The notes beneath the pieces are model-generated. The model had not been told where the DNA came from. It saw nothing but the letters and a program-made list of their open reading frames with translations, and searched no databases. A DNA stretch of 64,000 bases from Oceanimonas pelagia (GTDB lineage Bacteria > Pseudomonadota > Gammaproteobacteria > Enterobacterales > Aeromonadaceae). The stretch's first letter is position 1. Every line of letters begins with the position of its first letter. Location of the stretch: contig NZ_CP118224.1 in NCBI RefSeq assembly GCF_030849025.1, forward strand, positions 2,595,001 through 2,659,000, written 5' to 3'. The position numbers were made by a program, and so were the translations under genes. Positions 41,178-50,519 of the stretch are shown here, one piece after another.

Positions 41178-43119
41178 CGTCGAGATCGGTCAGCCGCGCC
41201 GGCGCCAGGCTTTCCAGCCAGTTTTTCACCTCCATGGCCGCCAGCGACGGGCCGACAAAGGGGCCCTGCAACAGCGGCTCGCCGCCCAGGGCCATGATCA
41301 CGCCGCGCTCGGCGGCGCTGCTCACGCCACAACAGACCGGCGGCACCCCCAGCAGCCGGGCCAGCTCAAACAGGGTGGCAAGCTGCTGGCGCGCCTCCTC
41401 GTTCTGCTCGATACCGCTGCACCAGGAGGCATTCAGCTGCAGCCAGTCCAACGGCAAGCGTGCCAGAGGCCCCCAGCGGGAGCAGCCGGTGCCGAACTCC
41501 GCCAGCATGATGCGCACTCCCAGCCGGCGCAGCTCACCCAGCACCGCCTGCGCCTGTTCCGGCGCATCCATGAGCATGGGCTCGCTCACCTCCAGCGTCA
41601 GGGCATTGCCCGCCAGGTCGAAGCCGGACAGCAGGCTTTCAAGCTGACCGCCAAGGGAAGCGCGAAACACCGAGGCCGGCAGCGCCAGACTGACAAACAG
41701 CGTTGGCTGTATTCGGCGCCAGTCGGCCAGCAGTTCGCCCACCCGCTTCAGCGCCCACAGCAGCAGCCGCTCCGACAACTGATATTGTTCGGTCACCCGG
41801 GCCAGCTCGCTGTCGCCGATATCGCCATAACGGGGGTGGCGCCATTGCAACGACAGCCGCAGTCCGGCGCACTGGCCGGCCGGCGTGGCCAGCGGGTAAA
41901 AGCGCAGGCTCAGGCTGTCGCTTTCCAGCGCCGCCGGCAGATCGGCGGCCAATTGTTGCCGGCGCTCGATTTCCTTGAGCATGGAAGGCTCAAAGATGAC
42001 GTAGGGCAGCTGCTCGTGCCGGCACAGCTCCAGCGCCAGCTCCCCCCGGGCCAGCAGCTCTACCATGGTGTCCGCGTCCGCCGGATACAGCACCACCCCA
42101 ATCACCGGCGTCAGGCTGAAGTCATGCTGGGCATGGGCCTCCGGCATGCTCAGCGCCTGACGAATGCGGGACAGCTGCACCCGTACATCGGACAGCTCCA
42201 GCACCCCGTCGGCCACCACCGCCAGGCTTTCCCGGCCCAGCAGGGCGATGCTTTCCTCGGGCAGCAGGCAGCTTTCCAGCCGGCGGGCAAAGGCCTGCTG
42301 CAAACGGTCGGCCACCTCAAAACCAAACTGCTGGTAAAAGCGCGAATAATCTTTCAGCGCCAGCAGGGTCAGGCTGAACGGCTGCTGACGGCCAACCAGC
42401 TGTTGCAGCCGGTGTTGCAGGGCGAAGCGATTGGGCAGCCCGGTCAGGGGATCGCGCAGCAGCCGACGACGGTAGCCGAGCAGCTCGGCTACCAGCGCCA
42501 GCAACAGCAGCAACCCGCTGAGGGCCAGCCCCAGTATGCTGATATAAAGCTCGCGCCCCAGCTCCCGGTAGGCCTGATCATACTCGGCGTAAAACAGCAC
42601 ATTGCTGTGCATGGTGGCGGTCATGGTCCGCGCCAGGGGCTCGGTATAGGGGCTGAGCTCCGCCAGCAGCAACTGATAATCGGGCGAGCCGGAGCGAATG
42701 GCCTTGACCATGGGCTCCATGGCCCTGACCCGGTTTTCAATCTGCTGGATAAGCTGCCACAAGTCGGGGCGATCGCTCAGGGTGTCTTTCAGCTGATTGC
42801 TGAGCAGCACGGGCGTGCGGCTCCACAGAATGTCATAGCGCAACATCAGCTCGTCGTGGTCGATGGCGCCGGCATGCAGCAGCCGCACCGCATCGAGAAA
42901 GCGGCTCATTTCCAGCTTGAGCTGCATCAGTGACCAGGGCATTTCATAGTTGCGCTGCTCCAGCAGGGTATTGTGCTGGCGAATGTCGAGCAGGGAGTGG
43001 GCAGCCTTGATACCAAACAACAGCATGCACAACAACAGCAGCAAGATGCCGGCCCGTTTGAATAAATGCACGGCACCCTGATGTTCGGTGCCGGGAATGG
43101 GAATAAACAATCGCCTCAC
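41161..43119 (-). CDS. membrane GGDEF-EAL domain protein with degenerate catalytic motifs
   Basis: A 652-residue inner-membrane protein. Transmembrane helix 1 is at about 24-41, a periplasmic sensor region at about 42-192 and helix 2 at about 193-213. A GGDEF-fold domain (RDPLTGLPNRFAL near 222) follows, then an EAL-fold domain (about 390-640). The GGDEF signature is replaced by GRESL (295-299) and the EAL tripeptide by RLS (421-423). DDFGTG has become AEFGTG (540-545). By family rules it should neither make nor cleave cyclic-di-GMP and is more likely a binding or scaffold protein of the CsrD type. It overlaps the upstream gene by 4 bp. Confidence 0.85.
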   Translation of the reverse strand: MRRLFIPIPGTEHQGAVHLFKRAGILLLLLCMLLFGIKAAHSLLDIRQHNTLLEQRNYEMPWSLMQLKLEMSRFLDAVRLLHAGAIDHDELMLRYDILWSRTPVLLSNQLKDTLSDRPDLWQLIQQIENRVRAMEPMVKAIRSGSPDYQLLLAELSPYTEPLARTMTATMHSNVLFYAEYDQAYRELGRELYISILGLALSGLLLLLALVAELLGYRRRLLRDPLTGLPNRFALQHRLQQLVGRQQPFSLTLLALKDYSRFYQQFGFEVADRLQQAFARRLESCLLPEESIALLGRESLAVVADGVLELSDVRVQLSRIRQALSMPEAHAQHDFSLTPVIGVVLYPADADTMVELLARGELALELCRHEQLPYVIFEPSMLKEIERRQQLAADLPAALESDSLSLRFYPLATPAGQCAGLRLSLQWRHPRYGDIGDSELARVTEQYQLSERLLLWALKRVGELLADWRRIQPTLFVSLALPASVFRASLGGQLESLLSGFDLAGNALTLEVSEPMLMDAPEQAQAVLGELRRLGVRIMLAEFGTGCSRWGPLARLPLDWLQLNASWCSGIEQNEEARQQLATLFELARLLGVPPVCCGVSSAAERGVIMALGGEPLLQGPFVGPSLAAMEVKNWLESLAPARLTDLDVSRGA

Positions 43120-43613
43120 TTGGGTTCCGTTCGTACCTTAATGTGCCTGAGCTGCCAGGCCATGTAATGCAAAAACTCCGCCTGCTGCAGCTCGGACACT
43201 CGATCATAGGGCAGAATCAACCACAGCGGGCCCTTGTCGCGCCGGCTCATCAGGCGACCGTTTTCACTCCAGGCCAGCAGCGGCGAGTAGGGGGCCACCT
43301 CCTGCCAGTCCACCGCCACACTGAAGCCATTGAGCGCCTCCAGGTAGAGGGTTCTGATTTTGGCGTGGGCAAACAGGGTATCGAGCAGGGCACGCAGATC
43401 CAGGCCACGATAGGTGTTGGGCTGTTCAGACCAGGGATGGGCGGTGGTGACCTCCCCCTGCGGCAATGCCTGCAGCTCGGGCAGGGTGAAATCCACCTGT
43501 TCAAAGGAGCGCCCTTCCAGCTCGATATTGCCGGAAATGGTCAGGATCACCGGCTCCGCGGCCAGGGCACTCCATGACACCAGCCACAGCATAACAACGC
43601 CGAGCAGCTTCAT
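43116..43613 (-). CDS. periplasmic protein with molybdopterin-oxidoreductase-like fold
   Basis: A 165-residue exported protein with signal peptide MKLLGVVMLWLVSWSALAA. The mature part (ISGNIELEGRSFEQVDFTLPELQALPQ, then YRGLDLRALLD and a C-terminal DKGPLWLILPYD) looks like the sulfite-oxidase-type molybdopterin-binding fold. The cysteine that would bind molybdenum is absent, so it is probably a binding protein rather than an enzyme. It is translated just before the GGDEF-EAL protein (ATGA overlap at 43116-43119), suggesting a periplasmic ligand-binding partner for that sensor. Confidence 0.7.
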   Translation of the reverse strand: MKLLGVVMLWLVSWSALAAEPVILTISGNIELEGRSFEQVDFTLPELQALPQGEVTTAHPWSEQPNTYRGLDLRALLDTLFAHAKIRTLYLEALNGFSVAVDWQEVAPYSPLLAWSENGRLMSRRDKGPLWLILPYDRVSELQQAEFLHYMAWQLRHIKVRTEPK

Positions 43614-43786
43614 TCGTCTTCTCCTCAGCTCAAAGGATGGGGTTGATCCGGCCTTTCGAGCAGTATCCTGAACAACAATAAGGACTCATATGTCCCATCA
43701 AGACAGATGGCCATCATACCCAAAACATTTGATGCAACTGAAGTGTAATTTAGGTCATCGCTACTCCGGCGCGCCATTTTCAAAAA

Positions 43787-43813
43787 AAAACCGGACCTTT
43801 CGGTCCGGTTTTT
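43787..43813 (-). terminator. intrinsic terminator after groEL
   Basis: On the minus strand AAAACCGGACC-GAAA-GGTCCGGTTTTT with further U residues, 45 bp past the groEL stop. It closes the groES-groEL operon. Confidence 0.9.
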
Positions 43814-43857
43814 AATGAGCCGGAAATAACTTCCGGCAGGGAATAATGTGATTTAAA

Positions 43858-45498
<1,641 letters not shown>

Positions 45499-45527
45499 TT
45501 ATCTTCCTTAAAAGTGGATGAACCGGA

Positions 45528-45821
45528 TTATTCTTCGACGATAGCGAGAATGTCGCCTTCGGACAGGATCAGTACTTCCTGGCCGTCCAGCTTCTCGGTC
45601 TTGACGCCAAAACCTTCGTTGAAGATCACCTTGTCACCGACCTTCACGGACATGGCTTTCACTTCACCGTTGTCCAGAGTGCGGCCATTACCCACCGCCA
45701 GCACTTCACCGCGAGTGGATTTCTCGGCGGCGGAGCCGGTCAGTACGATGCCACCGGCCGACTTGGCCTCGGCTTCAATACGCTTGATAATGACGCGATC
45801 GTGCAATGGACGAATGTTCAT
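45528..45821 (-). CDS. groES: co-chaperonin GroES
   Basis: 10-kDa heptameric lid of GroEL. The 97-residue product starts [29 protein letters not shown]. The mobile loop ([15 protein letters not shown]) and the [13 protein letters not shown] segment are intact. It is led by a clear sigma-32 promoter at 45899-45926. Confidence 0.98.
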   Translation of the reverse strand: MNIRPLHDRVIIKRIEAEAKSAGGIVLTGSAAEKSTRGEVLAVGNGRTLDNGEVKAMSVKVGDKVIFNEGFGVKTEKLDGQEVLILSEGDILAIVEE

Positions 45822-45898
45822 CGATAACTCTCCTGATGAGTGTTGTTACCTTGATAGATAAACGGCCAATGGCCGCAAACTTGTTCCGTTGCCTTCCT

Positions 45899-45926
45899 AT
45901 ATGGGAGCGCATTTGCGGCCTTCAAG
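45899..45926 (-). promoter_or_regulatory. heat-shock (sigma-32) promoter of groES-groEL
   Basis: Minus-strand -35 CTTGAAG (45920-45926) and -10 TCCCATAT (45899-45906), spacer 13 bp. This matches the sigma-32 consensus CTTGAAA-N13-CCCCATNT. It lies 78 bp upstream of the groES ATG, the usual arrangement. Confidence 0.88.
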
Positions 45927-45973
45927 AGCAAAAGACAAAATTTTTTTAAAATCATCGGCAGGGGGGCGTTATC

Positions 45974-47371
45974 ATGGCCTCCGCGTTTTCACCCTCGCCG
46001 CTGCATCAAGGTTGTTCCGTGTCCCACACCAATTCCCTGCTCACCGCCCCCATCGGCCCGCAACTGGCGCGCATGACCGGCCCCATGGCGCTGGGCATAG
46101 TGGCGATACTGGCGTTCAATCTGGTGGACACCTTTTTTATCGGCCTGCTGGGCACGGCGCCGCTGGCAGCGGTGACCTTCACCTTTCCGGTAACCTTTGT
46201 GGTCACCTCCCTGGCCATGGGGCTGGGCGCCGGGCTGTCGGCCTGCCTGGGTCAGGCACTGGGGGCCGGCCGCCACCATGAGGCCGCCCGCTTCACCAGC
46301 CACAGCCTGCTGCTGGCACTGGTGCTGGTGCTGGTGCTGGCCGGGTTGGGACTGGCCAGCCTGGATCCCCTGTTCACCCTGCTGGGGGCCGAGCCGGCGC
46401 TAATGCCGCTGATCCACGATTACATGACCATCTGGTATGCCGCCTCGCCCATGCTGGTGCTTCCCATGGTGAGCAACGCCGCCATTCGCGCCACCGGCGA
46501 TACCCGCACCCCCGGGCTGGTGATGCTGGTGGCCGGCCTGGTCAACGGCGTGCTCGACCCGCTGCTGATCTTCGGCCTGGGCCCCTTGCCGGCTCTGGGT
46601 ATTCGCGGCGCAGCAATGTCCAGCGCCTGTTCCTGGCTGATCGCCATGGTGGTGGCGCTGTACCTGCTGCGGCACAGGGAGCGGCTGTTGAGCTGGCACT
46701 GGCCGGCCCTGACCACCTTGCTGCAACACTGGCGCCAGTTGCTGCAGGTGGCTATTCCCGCCTCCTTTACCAGCGTGCTCAACCCGGTAGCCACCGCCCT
46801 GCTGATGCTGCTGCTGGCGGACTTCGGCACCGAAACCGTGGCCGCCTTCGGCGCCGCCTCGCGCATTGAGGCGCTGGTGCTGATCGTAATGATGGCGCTG
46901 AGCTCGGTGCTGGCCCCTTTTGTCTCCCAGAACACCGGCGCCGGTCTGCACCGGCGCAGCCGCCAGGGCCTGCTGCTGGCCATGCGCTTTGCCCTGCTGT
47001 TTCAGCTGGGGGTGTTTGCCCTGCTGTGGTGGCTGGCGCCCTGGCTGGCCAGGCAGTTTACCGACAGCGCCGAGGTCGGTGCGCTGCTGCAGCAGTATCT
47101 GCGGCTGGTGCCGATCAGTTACGGGCTGCAGGGCTGCTTTATGCTGCTGGGCGCGGCGCTGAACGGCCTGCGGGTATCGGTGATTTCGCTGTTGCTGAAC
47201 GGCGTCAGACTGTTTGGCATGCTGCTGCCGCTGGCCTGGCTGGGCGCCGGCCTGGCCGGTGCCAAGGGCATTTTCACCGGCATTCTGCTGGCCAACCTGC
47301 TGGCCGGGCTGGTGGCCTGCTTGTTCGCCTGGCGGCGTTTTCCCTGGGGCATTCGCCACCCGCTGAGTTGA
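45974..47371 (+). CDS. MATE family efflux transporter
   Basis: Multidrug and toxic compound extrusion transporter with about 12 transmembrane helices over 465 residues. The first helix is GPMALGIVAILAFNLVDTFFIG and conserved helix-boundary motifs (NLVDTFFIGLLGT, ATGDTRTPGLVML) are present. Two halves are visible, with the second starting near LLQVAIPASFTSVLN (about residue 260). The ATG at 45974 follows a G-run; a GTG at 46019 has AAGG at ideal spacing and would give 450 residues, so the N terminus is uncertain. The substrate is unknown. Confidence 0.88.
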   Translation: MASAFSPSPLHQGCSVSHTNSLLTAPIGPQLARMTGPMALGIVAILAFNLVDTFFIGLLGTAPLAAVTFTFPVTFVVTSLAMGLGAGLSACLGQALGAGRHHEAARFTSHSLLLALVLVLVLAGLGLASLDPLFTLLGAEPALMPLIHDYMTIWYAASPMLVLPMVSNAAIRATGDTRTPGLVMLVAGLVNGVLDPLLIFGLGPLPALGIRGAAMSSACSWLIAMVVALYLLRHRERLLSWHWPALTTLLQHWRQLLQVAIPASFTSVLNPVATALLMLLLADFGTETVAAFGAASRIEALVLIVMMALSSVLAPFVSQNTGAGLHRRSRQGLLLAMRFALLFQLGVFALLWWLAPWLARQFTDSAEVGALLQQYLRLVPISYGLQGCFMLLGAALNGLRVSVISLLLNGVRLFGMLLPLAWLGAGLAGAKGIFTGILLANLLAGLVACLFAWRRFPWGIRHPLS

Positions 47372-47395
47372 CGGTAGCCGGGAGCTGAAAGAGTG

Positions 47396-47480
47396 GTCAC
47401 TCCGGCCCTGAGCCGCAGTCCGAAGCGGGTTGCCCTGCTGTCTCAAAAAAGATGCCGGCTCAGGGCCGGCATGACGAAGG
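47396..47480. repeat. dispersed palindromic element, copy B
   Basis: Same architecture as 15818-15922: GTCACTCCGGCCCTGAGCCG on the left and GCCGGCTCAGGGCCGGCATGACGAAGG on the right, flanked by GTCA/TGAC. It sits between the convergent MATE and fxsA genes. Confidence 0.6.
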
Positions 47481-47507
47481 GGCTGGTGCTTGCAGCGGAT
47501 CAAGAGA

Positions 47508-47981
47508 TCACTTGTCGTCCTTGTGCTCGACTTCGCCTTCAAAGGTCACGCCCTTTTTGTCCTGGTCGTGCACACGGGTTTCGCTGTGGTAATAGTACTC
47601 GGCGGTAAAGGTATGACCCTTGTTGCCGCGAATGTGGGCCCGGGACAGAAAGCGCTCGGCCAGGGCGTTGCGCACCGGCGGCAGCAACAACAGCACGCCG
47701 GCAAAGTCGGTCACAAACCCCGGCAGCAACAGCAGCACACCGCTCAGGGCCAGCATCATGCCCGACACCATTTCCCGGGCCGGGGTTTCCCCCCGGTTGA
47801 GCTTGGTCTGGGCCTCCATCAGGGTTTGCAGGCCCTGAATGCGTACCAGGCTGAGGCCGAGTATGGCGGTCAGCAGGATCAGCGCTATGGTGCTCCAGGC
47901 CCCGATGGCCGCGCCCACCTCGATAAACACGAAGATCTCCAGCAAACCGGCGCCAATGAAAAACAACAGTATTCTGCCCAC
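47508..47981 (-). CDS. fxsA: FxsA family membrane protein
   Basis: Inner-membrane protein whose E. coli homologue affects phage T7 exclusion by F plasmids. GTG at 47981 is chosen because AGAGG is then correctly spaced; the GTG at 47987 leaves no room for a ribosome-binding site. The product is 157 residues with hydrophobic segments at about 3-22, 28-45 and 75-95. The FxsA hallmarks LGLSLVRIQGLQTL and LLLLPGFVTDFAGVLLLLPPVR are present. It neighbours groES/groEL, as in E. coli. Confidence 0.9.
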   Translation of the reverse strand: MGRILLFFIGAGLLEIFVFIEVGAAIGAWSTIALILLTAILGLSLVRIQGLQTLMEAQTKLNRGETPAREMVSGMMLALSGVLLLLPGFVTDFAGVLLLLPPVRNALAERFLSRAHIRGNKGHTFTAEYYYHSETRVHDQDKKGVTFEGEVEHKDDK

Positions 47982-48094
47982 GCTCACCTCTTTTTGCCGC
48001 TGACGGCTTACAATAGGGTCAAACCAACGAAATGGGGACGCCCACGTCCGTTTTCAAATACCAGTGCGCATTCCGTCAATCAAGGAAAATATCC

Positions 48095-48526
48095 ATGAAA
48101 CCCGTCCTGATCGCCGTGGCCCTGACCGGCCTGCTGCTGATGCTCGCTCCCTTTGTGCTGGAACGGTTCGGCCCCTCGCCCTCCACCGGCAACCAAGTGC
48201 TGCCGGTAGAACAGGCCTTTGATGTTCGCTACCAGCTGGACGGCAACACCCTGCAAATCGATATTGCCATCGCCCCCGATGCCTATCTTTACCGGCACAA
48301 GCTCAGTGCCGAGGGCCGGGGCGTTGAGCTGATGGCCTGGCAAGCCCCCGAGGGGGAAGCGCACCATGACGAGTATTTTGGCAACAGCCAGGTTTACCGC
48401 AACGGGCTGACGCTTCGGCTACCGGTGCGCGATGCCGGCCCGGACGCCCGTATCCTTCTTGGCTATCAGGGCTGCACCACCGGCCTGTGTTATCCGCCCC
48501 AGCAGGTTGAACTGGTGCTGCCATGA
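48095..48526 (+). CDS. stand-alone DsbD N-terminal (alpha) domain protein
   Basis: A 143-residue protein with an N-terminal signal or anchor helix (MKPVLIAVALTGLLLMLAPF) and an nDsbD-like immunoglobulin fold: LPVEQAFDVRYQLDG, then YLYRHKL and the active-site segment GYQGCTTGLCYPPQQVEL. Cysteines 127 and 132 are separated by four residues, one fewer than in E. coli nDsbD (C103 and C109). The eight-helix beta domain and thioredoxin-like gamma domain of DsbD are missing. In E. coli, dsbD lies near fxsA-groESL, so this may be a shortened relic of that gene. Its stop overlaps the next start (ATGA). Confidence 0.75.
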   Translation: MKPVLIAVALTGLLLMLAPFVLERFGPSPSTGNQVLPVEQAFDVRYQLDGNTLQIDIAIAPDAYLYRHKLSAEGRGVELMAWQAPEGEAHHDEYFGNSQVYRNGLTLRLPVRDAGPDARILLGYQGCTTGLCYPPQQVELVLP

Positions 48527-48846
48527 GCCAGTGGCACCTCTACCTGCTGCGCTGCCGGGACAACAGCCTGTATGGCGGCATCAGCCTGGAACCCGAGCGC
48601 CGCTGCCACGAACACAACCAGATGCGCAGCCGGGCGTCCCGTTATGTCTGGGCGCGCCGCCCGGCCGTGCTGGTGTGGCACCAGCCGGTGGCCGACCGGG
48701 CCACCGCACTGAAACTGGAATACCGGCTGAAGCGACTGCCCAGAAAGCAAAAGGAGCAGTTACTGGCCCGGCCACACCGCTGGCAACAATGGCTGCTGAA
48801 AAACGAAGACCCGGCAACCGCCGGGCCTTCTGTGCTGACCGAGTAA
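48523..48846 (+). CDS. GIY-YIG nuclease family protein (YhbQ-like)
   Basis: Small GIY-YIG domain protein of 107 residues. The two signature strands are LYLLRC and LYGGIS, followed by the conserved arginine (PERRCHEHN) and the glutamate of KLEYRLKRLP. It resembles the UPF0213/YhbQ group, whose role is unclear. The second half-motif reads YGGIS where YIGIT or YTGIT is typical. It begins inside the stop codon of the DsbD-like gene. Confidence 0.85.
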   Translation: MSQWHLYLLRCRDNSLYGGISLEPERRCHEHNQMRSRASRYVWARRPAVLVWHQPVADRATALKLEYRLKRLPRKQKEQLLARPHRWQQWLLKNEDPATAGPSVLTE

Positions 48847-48859
48847 CGCTCGGGCTCGC

Positions 48860-49660
48860 TTACTGCTGAGCAGCCTCTTCCGTCTTGGCGGCCACGGCTT
48901 CTTCGGCCTCGCCGGCCTTTTCAATGTCGAGCAGCTCCACTTCAAAGATCAGCACCGCATTGCCGGGAATGGAGCCGGCACCGGTCTCGCCATAGGCCAG
49001 TTTGGAGGGAATGTAGAACTTGTACTTGGAGCCCACCGGCATCAGCTGCACGCCTTCGGTCCAGCCCGGAATCACCTGGTTGAGGGGAAAACTGGCCGGC
49101 TCGCCGCGCTCGACCGAGCTGTCGAACTGGGTACCATCCACCAGGGTGCCGGTATAATGCACGGTCACCACGTCCTCGGCGGCCGGCTTGTCGCCCTCGC
49201 CCTCGGTGAGCACTTCGTACTGCAGACCGGACTCGGTGACCTGCACGCCGTCACGCTGGGCGTTTTCCTTCAGAAAGTCCTCGCCCTCCTTCAGGGTGGC
49301 GGCGGCTTCTTCCTTGGTCTTGGCTTCAATCAGCTCGTTGATGTGGGTGTCGTAGGCCATCAGCGCCTGCTGCACTTCCTCGTCGGTCATTTGGCCGTCA
49401 CTGCCAAAACCGTCCTTCACGCCCTGCAGAATGACCTCGTTGTTCAGGCTCACGCCCAGCTCCTGCTGTTTTTCCAGGGTAGAGCCAATGTAACGGCCCA
49501 TGGACAGACCAATGGCGTAGGCAGACTTGTCCTCGAAACTGTTCAGCTCCACCGCATTTTCGGCGGCCGGGGCGGTCGAGGCCGCCTGCTCTTCCTTACA
49601 ACCACTCAACCCCGCCATCACGGCGGCTGCCAGCAAGCTGACCTGTAACAGTTTTTTCAT
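48860..49660 (-). CDS. fkpA: FKBP-type peptidyl-prolyl isomerase FkpA-like
   Basis: Periplasmic folding factor with isomerase and chaperone activity. ATG at 49660 gives MKKLLQVSLLAAAVMAGLSGC, a signal peptide with lipobox-like LSGC, unlike soluble E. coli FkpA, so membrane anchoring is possible. The helical dimerisation domain covers residues about 40-140 and the FKBP domain about 150-250 (VTVHYTGTLVDGTQFDSS, VIPGWTEGVQLMPVGSKYKFYIP, AYGETGAGSIPGNAVLIF). The 266-residue length fits. It is next to the slyX-slyD block as in E. coli. Confidence 0.9.
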   Translation of the reverse strand: MKKLLQVSLLAAAVMAGLSGCKEEQAASTAPAAENAVELNSFEDKSAYAIGLSMGRYIGSTLEKQQELGVSLNNEVILQGVKDGFGSDGQMTDEEVQQALMAYDTHINELIEAKTKEEAAATLKEGEDFLKENAQRDGVQVTESGLQYEVLTEGEGDKPAAEDVVTVHYTGTLVDGTQFDSSVERGEPASFPLNQVIPGWTEGVQLMPVGSKYKFYIPSKLAYGETGAGSIPGNAVLIFEVELLDIEKAGEAEEAVAAKTEEAAQQ

Positions 49661-49822
49661 TATCAACTCCGAGTCGGGTGCACAGACACCTTGAAAAATG
49701 AGAGGTTTATACTCAAGGATTTGCCGGCAGGTTGCAACTTGCCGAAAAAAATTCTCCCGGGCCGGCACGTCCCGCGCTGTCGCAACCTGGCTGCCCCGAA
49801 CCCCGGCAGGCTTCGGGGCGGG

Positions 49823-50356
49823 CTAGTTTCTGGCGCCGACGGGGATCATGATGTGAGCATAGGGCGTGCCTTTCCACATCACATAGGGGCCGCCCTGGCC
49901 GGGATCGGTGGGCAGGGTGTCGAGCAGGCTGTTGTCGGGCACCAGGATCATCAGATGCGGGCCTTCAACAATCCACTGATTGTCGTCGGTAGGGCCATCG
50001 GCATAAGGATCGGTATTGCTGGCACCGCCGTCACCGGCGAGCATATAGGAGATCCCCATGGCCCTGGCCTGAAAGGTTTTTTTCTCCATCCAGGCCTGAG
50101 CCCATTCCCTCCAGGGACCATCCATGCACATGGGGGCAGTGCCATTCAGCCGGGGCGGGGTGGGGAAACAGGTATAGTCGCCGTGGCCTTGCTGCAGTAC
50201 GTTTTGCTCCCAGTCCACCACGGTCACGCTGTCGCGCAGCGTGGGCGGTGCCGCCTTCAGGGCGTCGGCCAGCAGGGCCTGCTTCTGCTCGTCCGTCGGG
50301 GCGGCCTGGGCCAGCCCGCAGAGCGCCAGGGTAAGGATCAGCATTGATGTTTTCAT
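49823..50356 (-). CDS. exported protein of unknown function
   Basis: A 177-residue secreted protein: ATG at 50356 gives signal peptide MKTSMLILTLALCGLAQA. The mature part is rich in Trp, Pro and Gly, with segments MCMDGPWREWAQAWM, ISYMLAGDGGASNTDPYA, GPHLMILVPD and GGPYVMWKGTPYAHIMIPV. I do not recognise a named domain. The even spread of conserved-looking motifs suggests a small globular periplasmic protein. It is flanked by fkpA (same strand) and a divergent WD40 lipoprotein. Confidence 0.75.
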   Translation of the reverse strand: MKTSMLILTLALCGLAQAAPTDEQKQALLADALKAAPPTLRDSVTVVDWEQNVLQQGHGDYTCFPTPPRLNGTAPMCMDGPWREWAQAWMEKKTFQARAMGISYMLAGDGGASNTDPYADGPTDDNQWIVEGPHLMILVPDNSLLDTLPTDPGQGGPYVMWKGTPYAHIMIPVGARN

Positions 50357-50519
50357 GAAACCAGTCTCCGGTTGAGAAATGGGTACAGCGCTCCCCCCTG
50401 TCGAAGTATAGTGTTCAACGGCCTCACCCCCTGCCACCGGACGGTCGCGTCACAGAAGAAAAATCCGTGAAAACATGCGAAGCTTGGCACCACCACTTTT
50501 GTTCGGCCGCCGTTGACCC

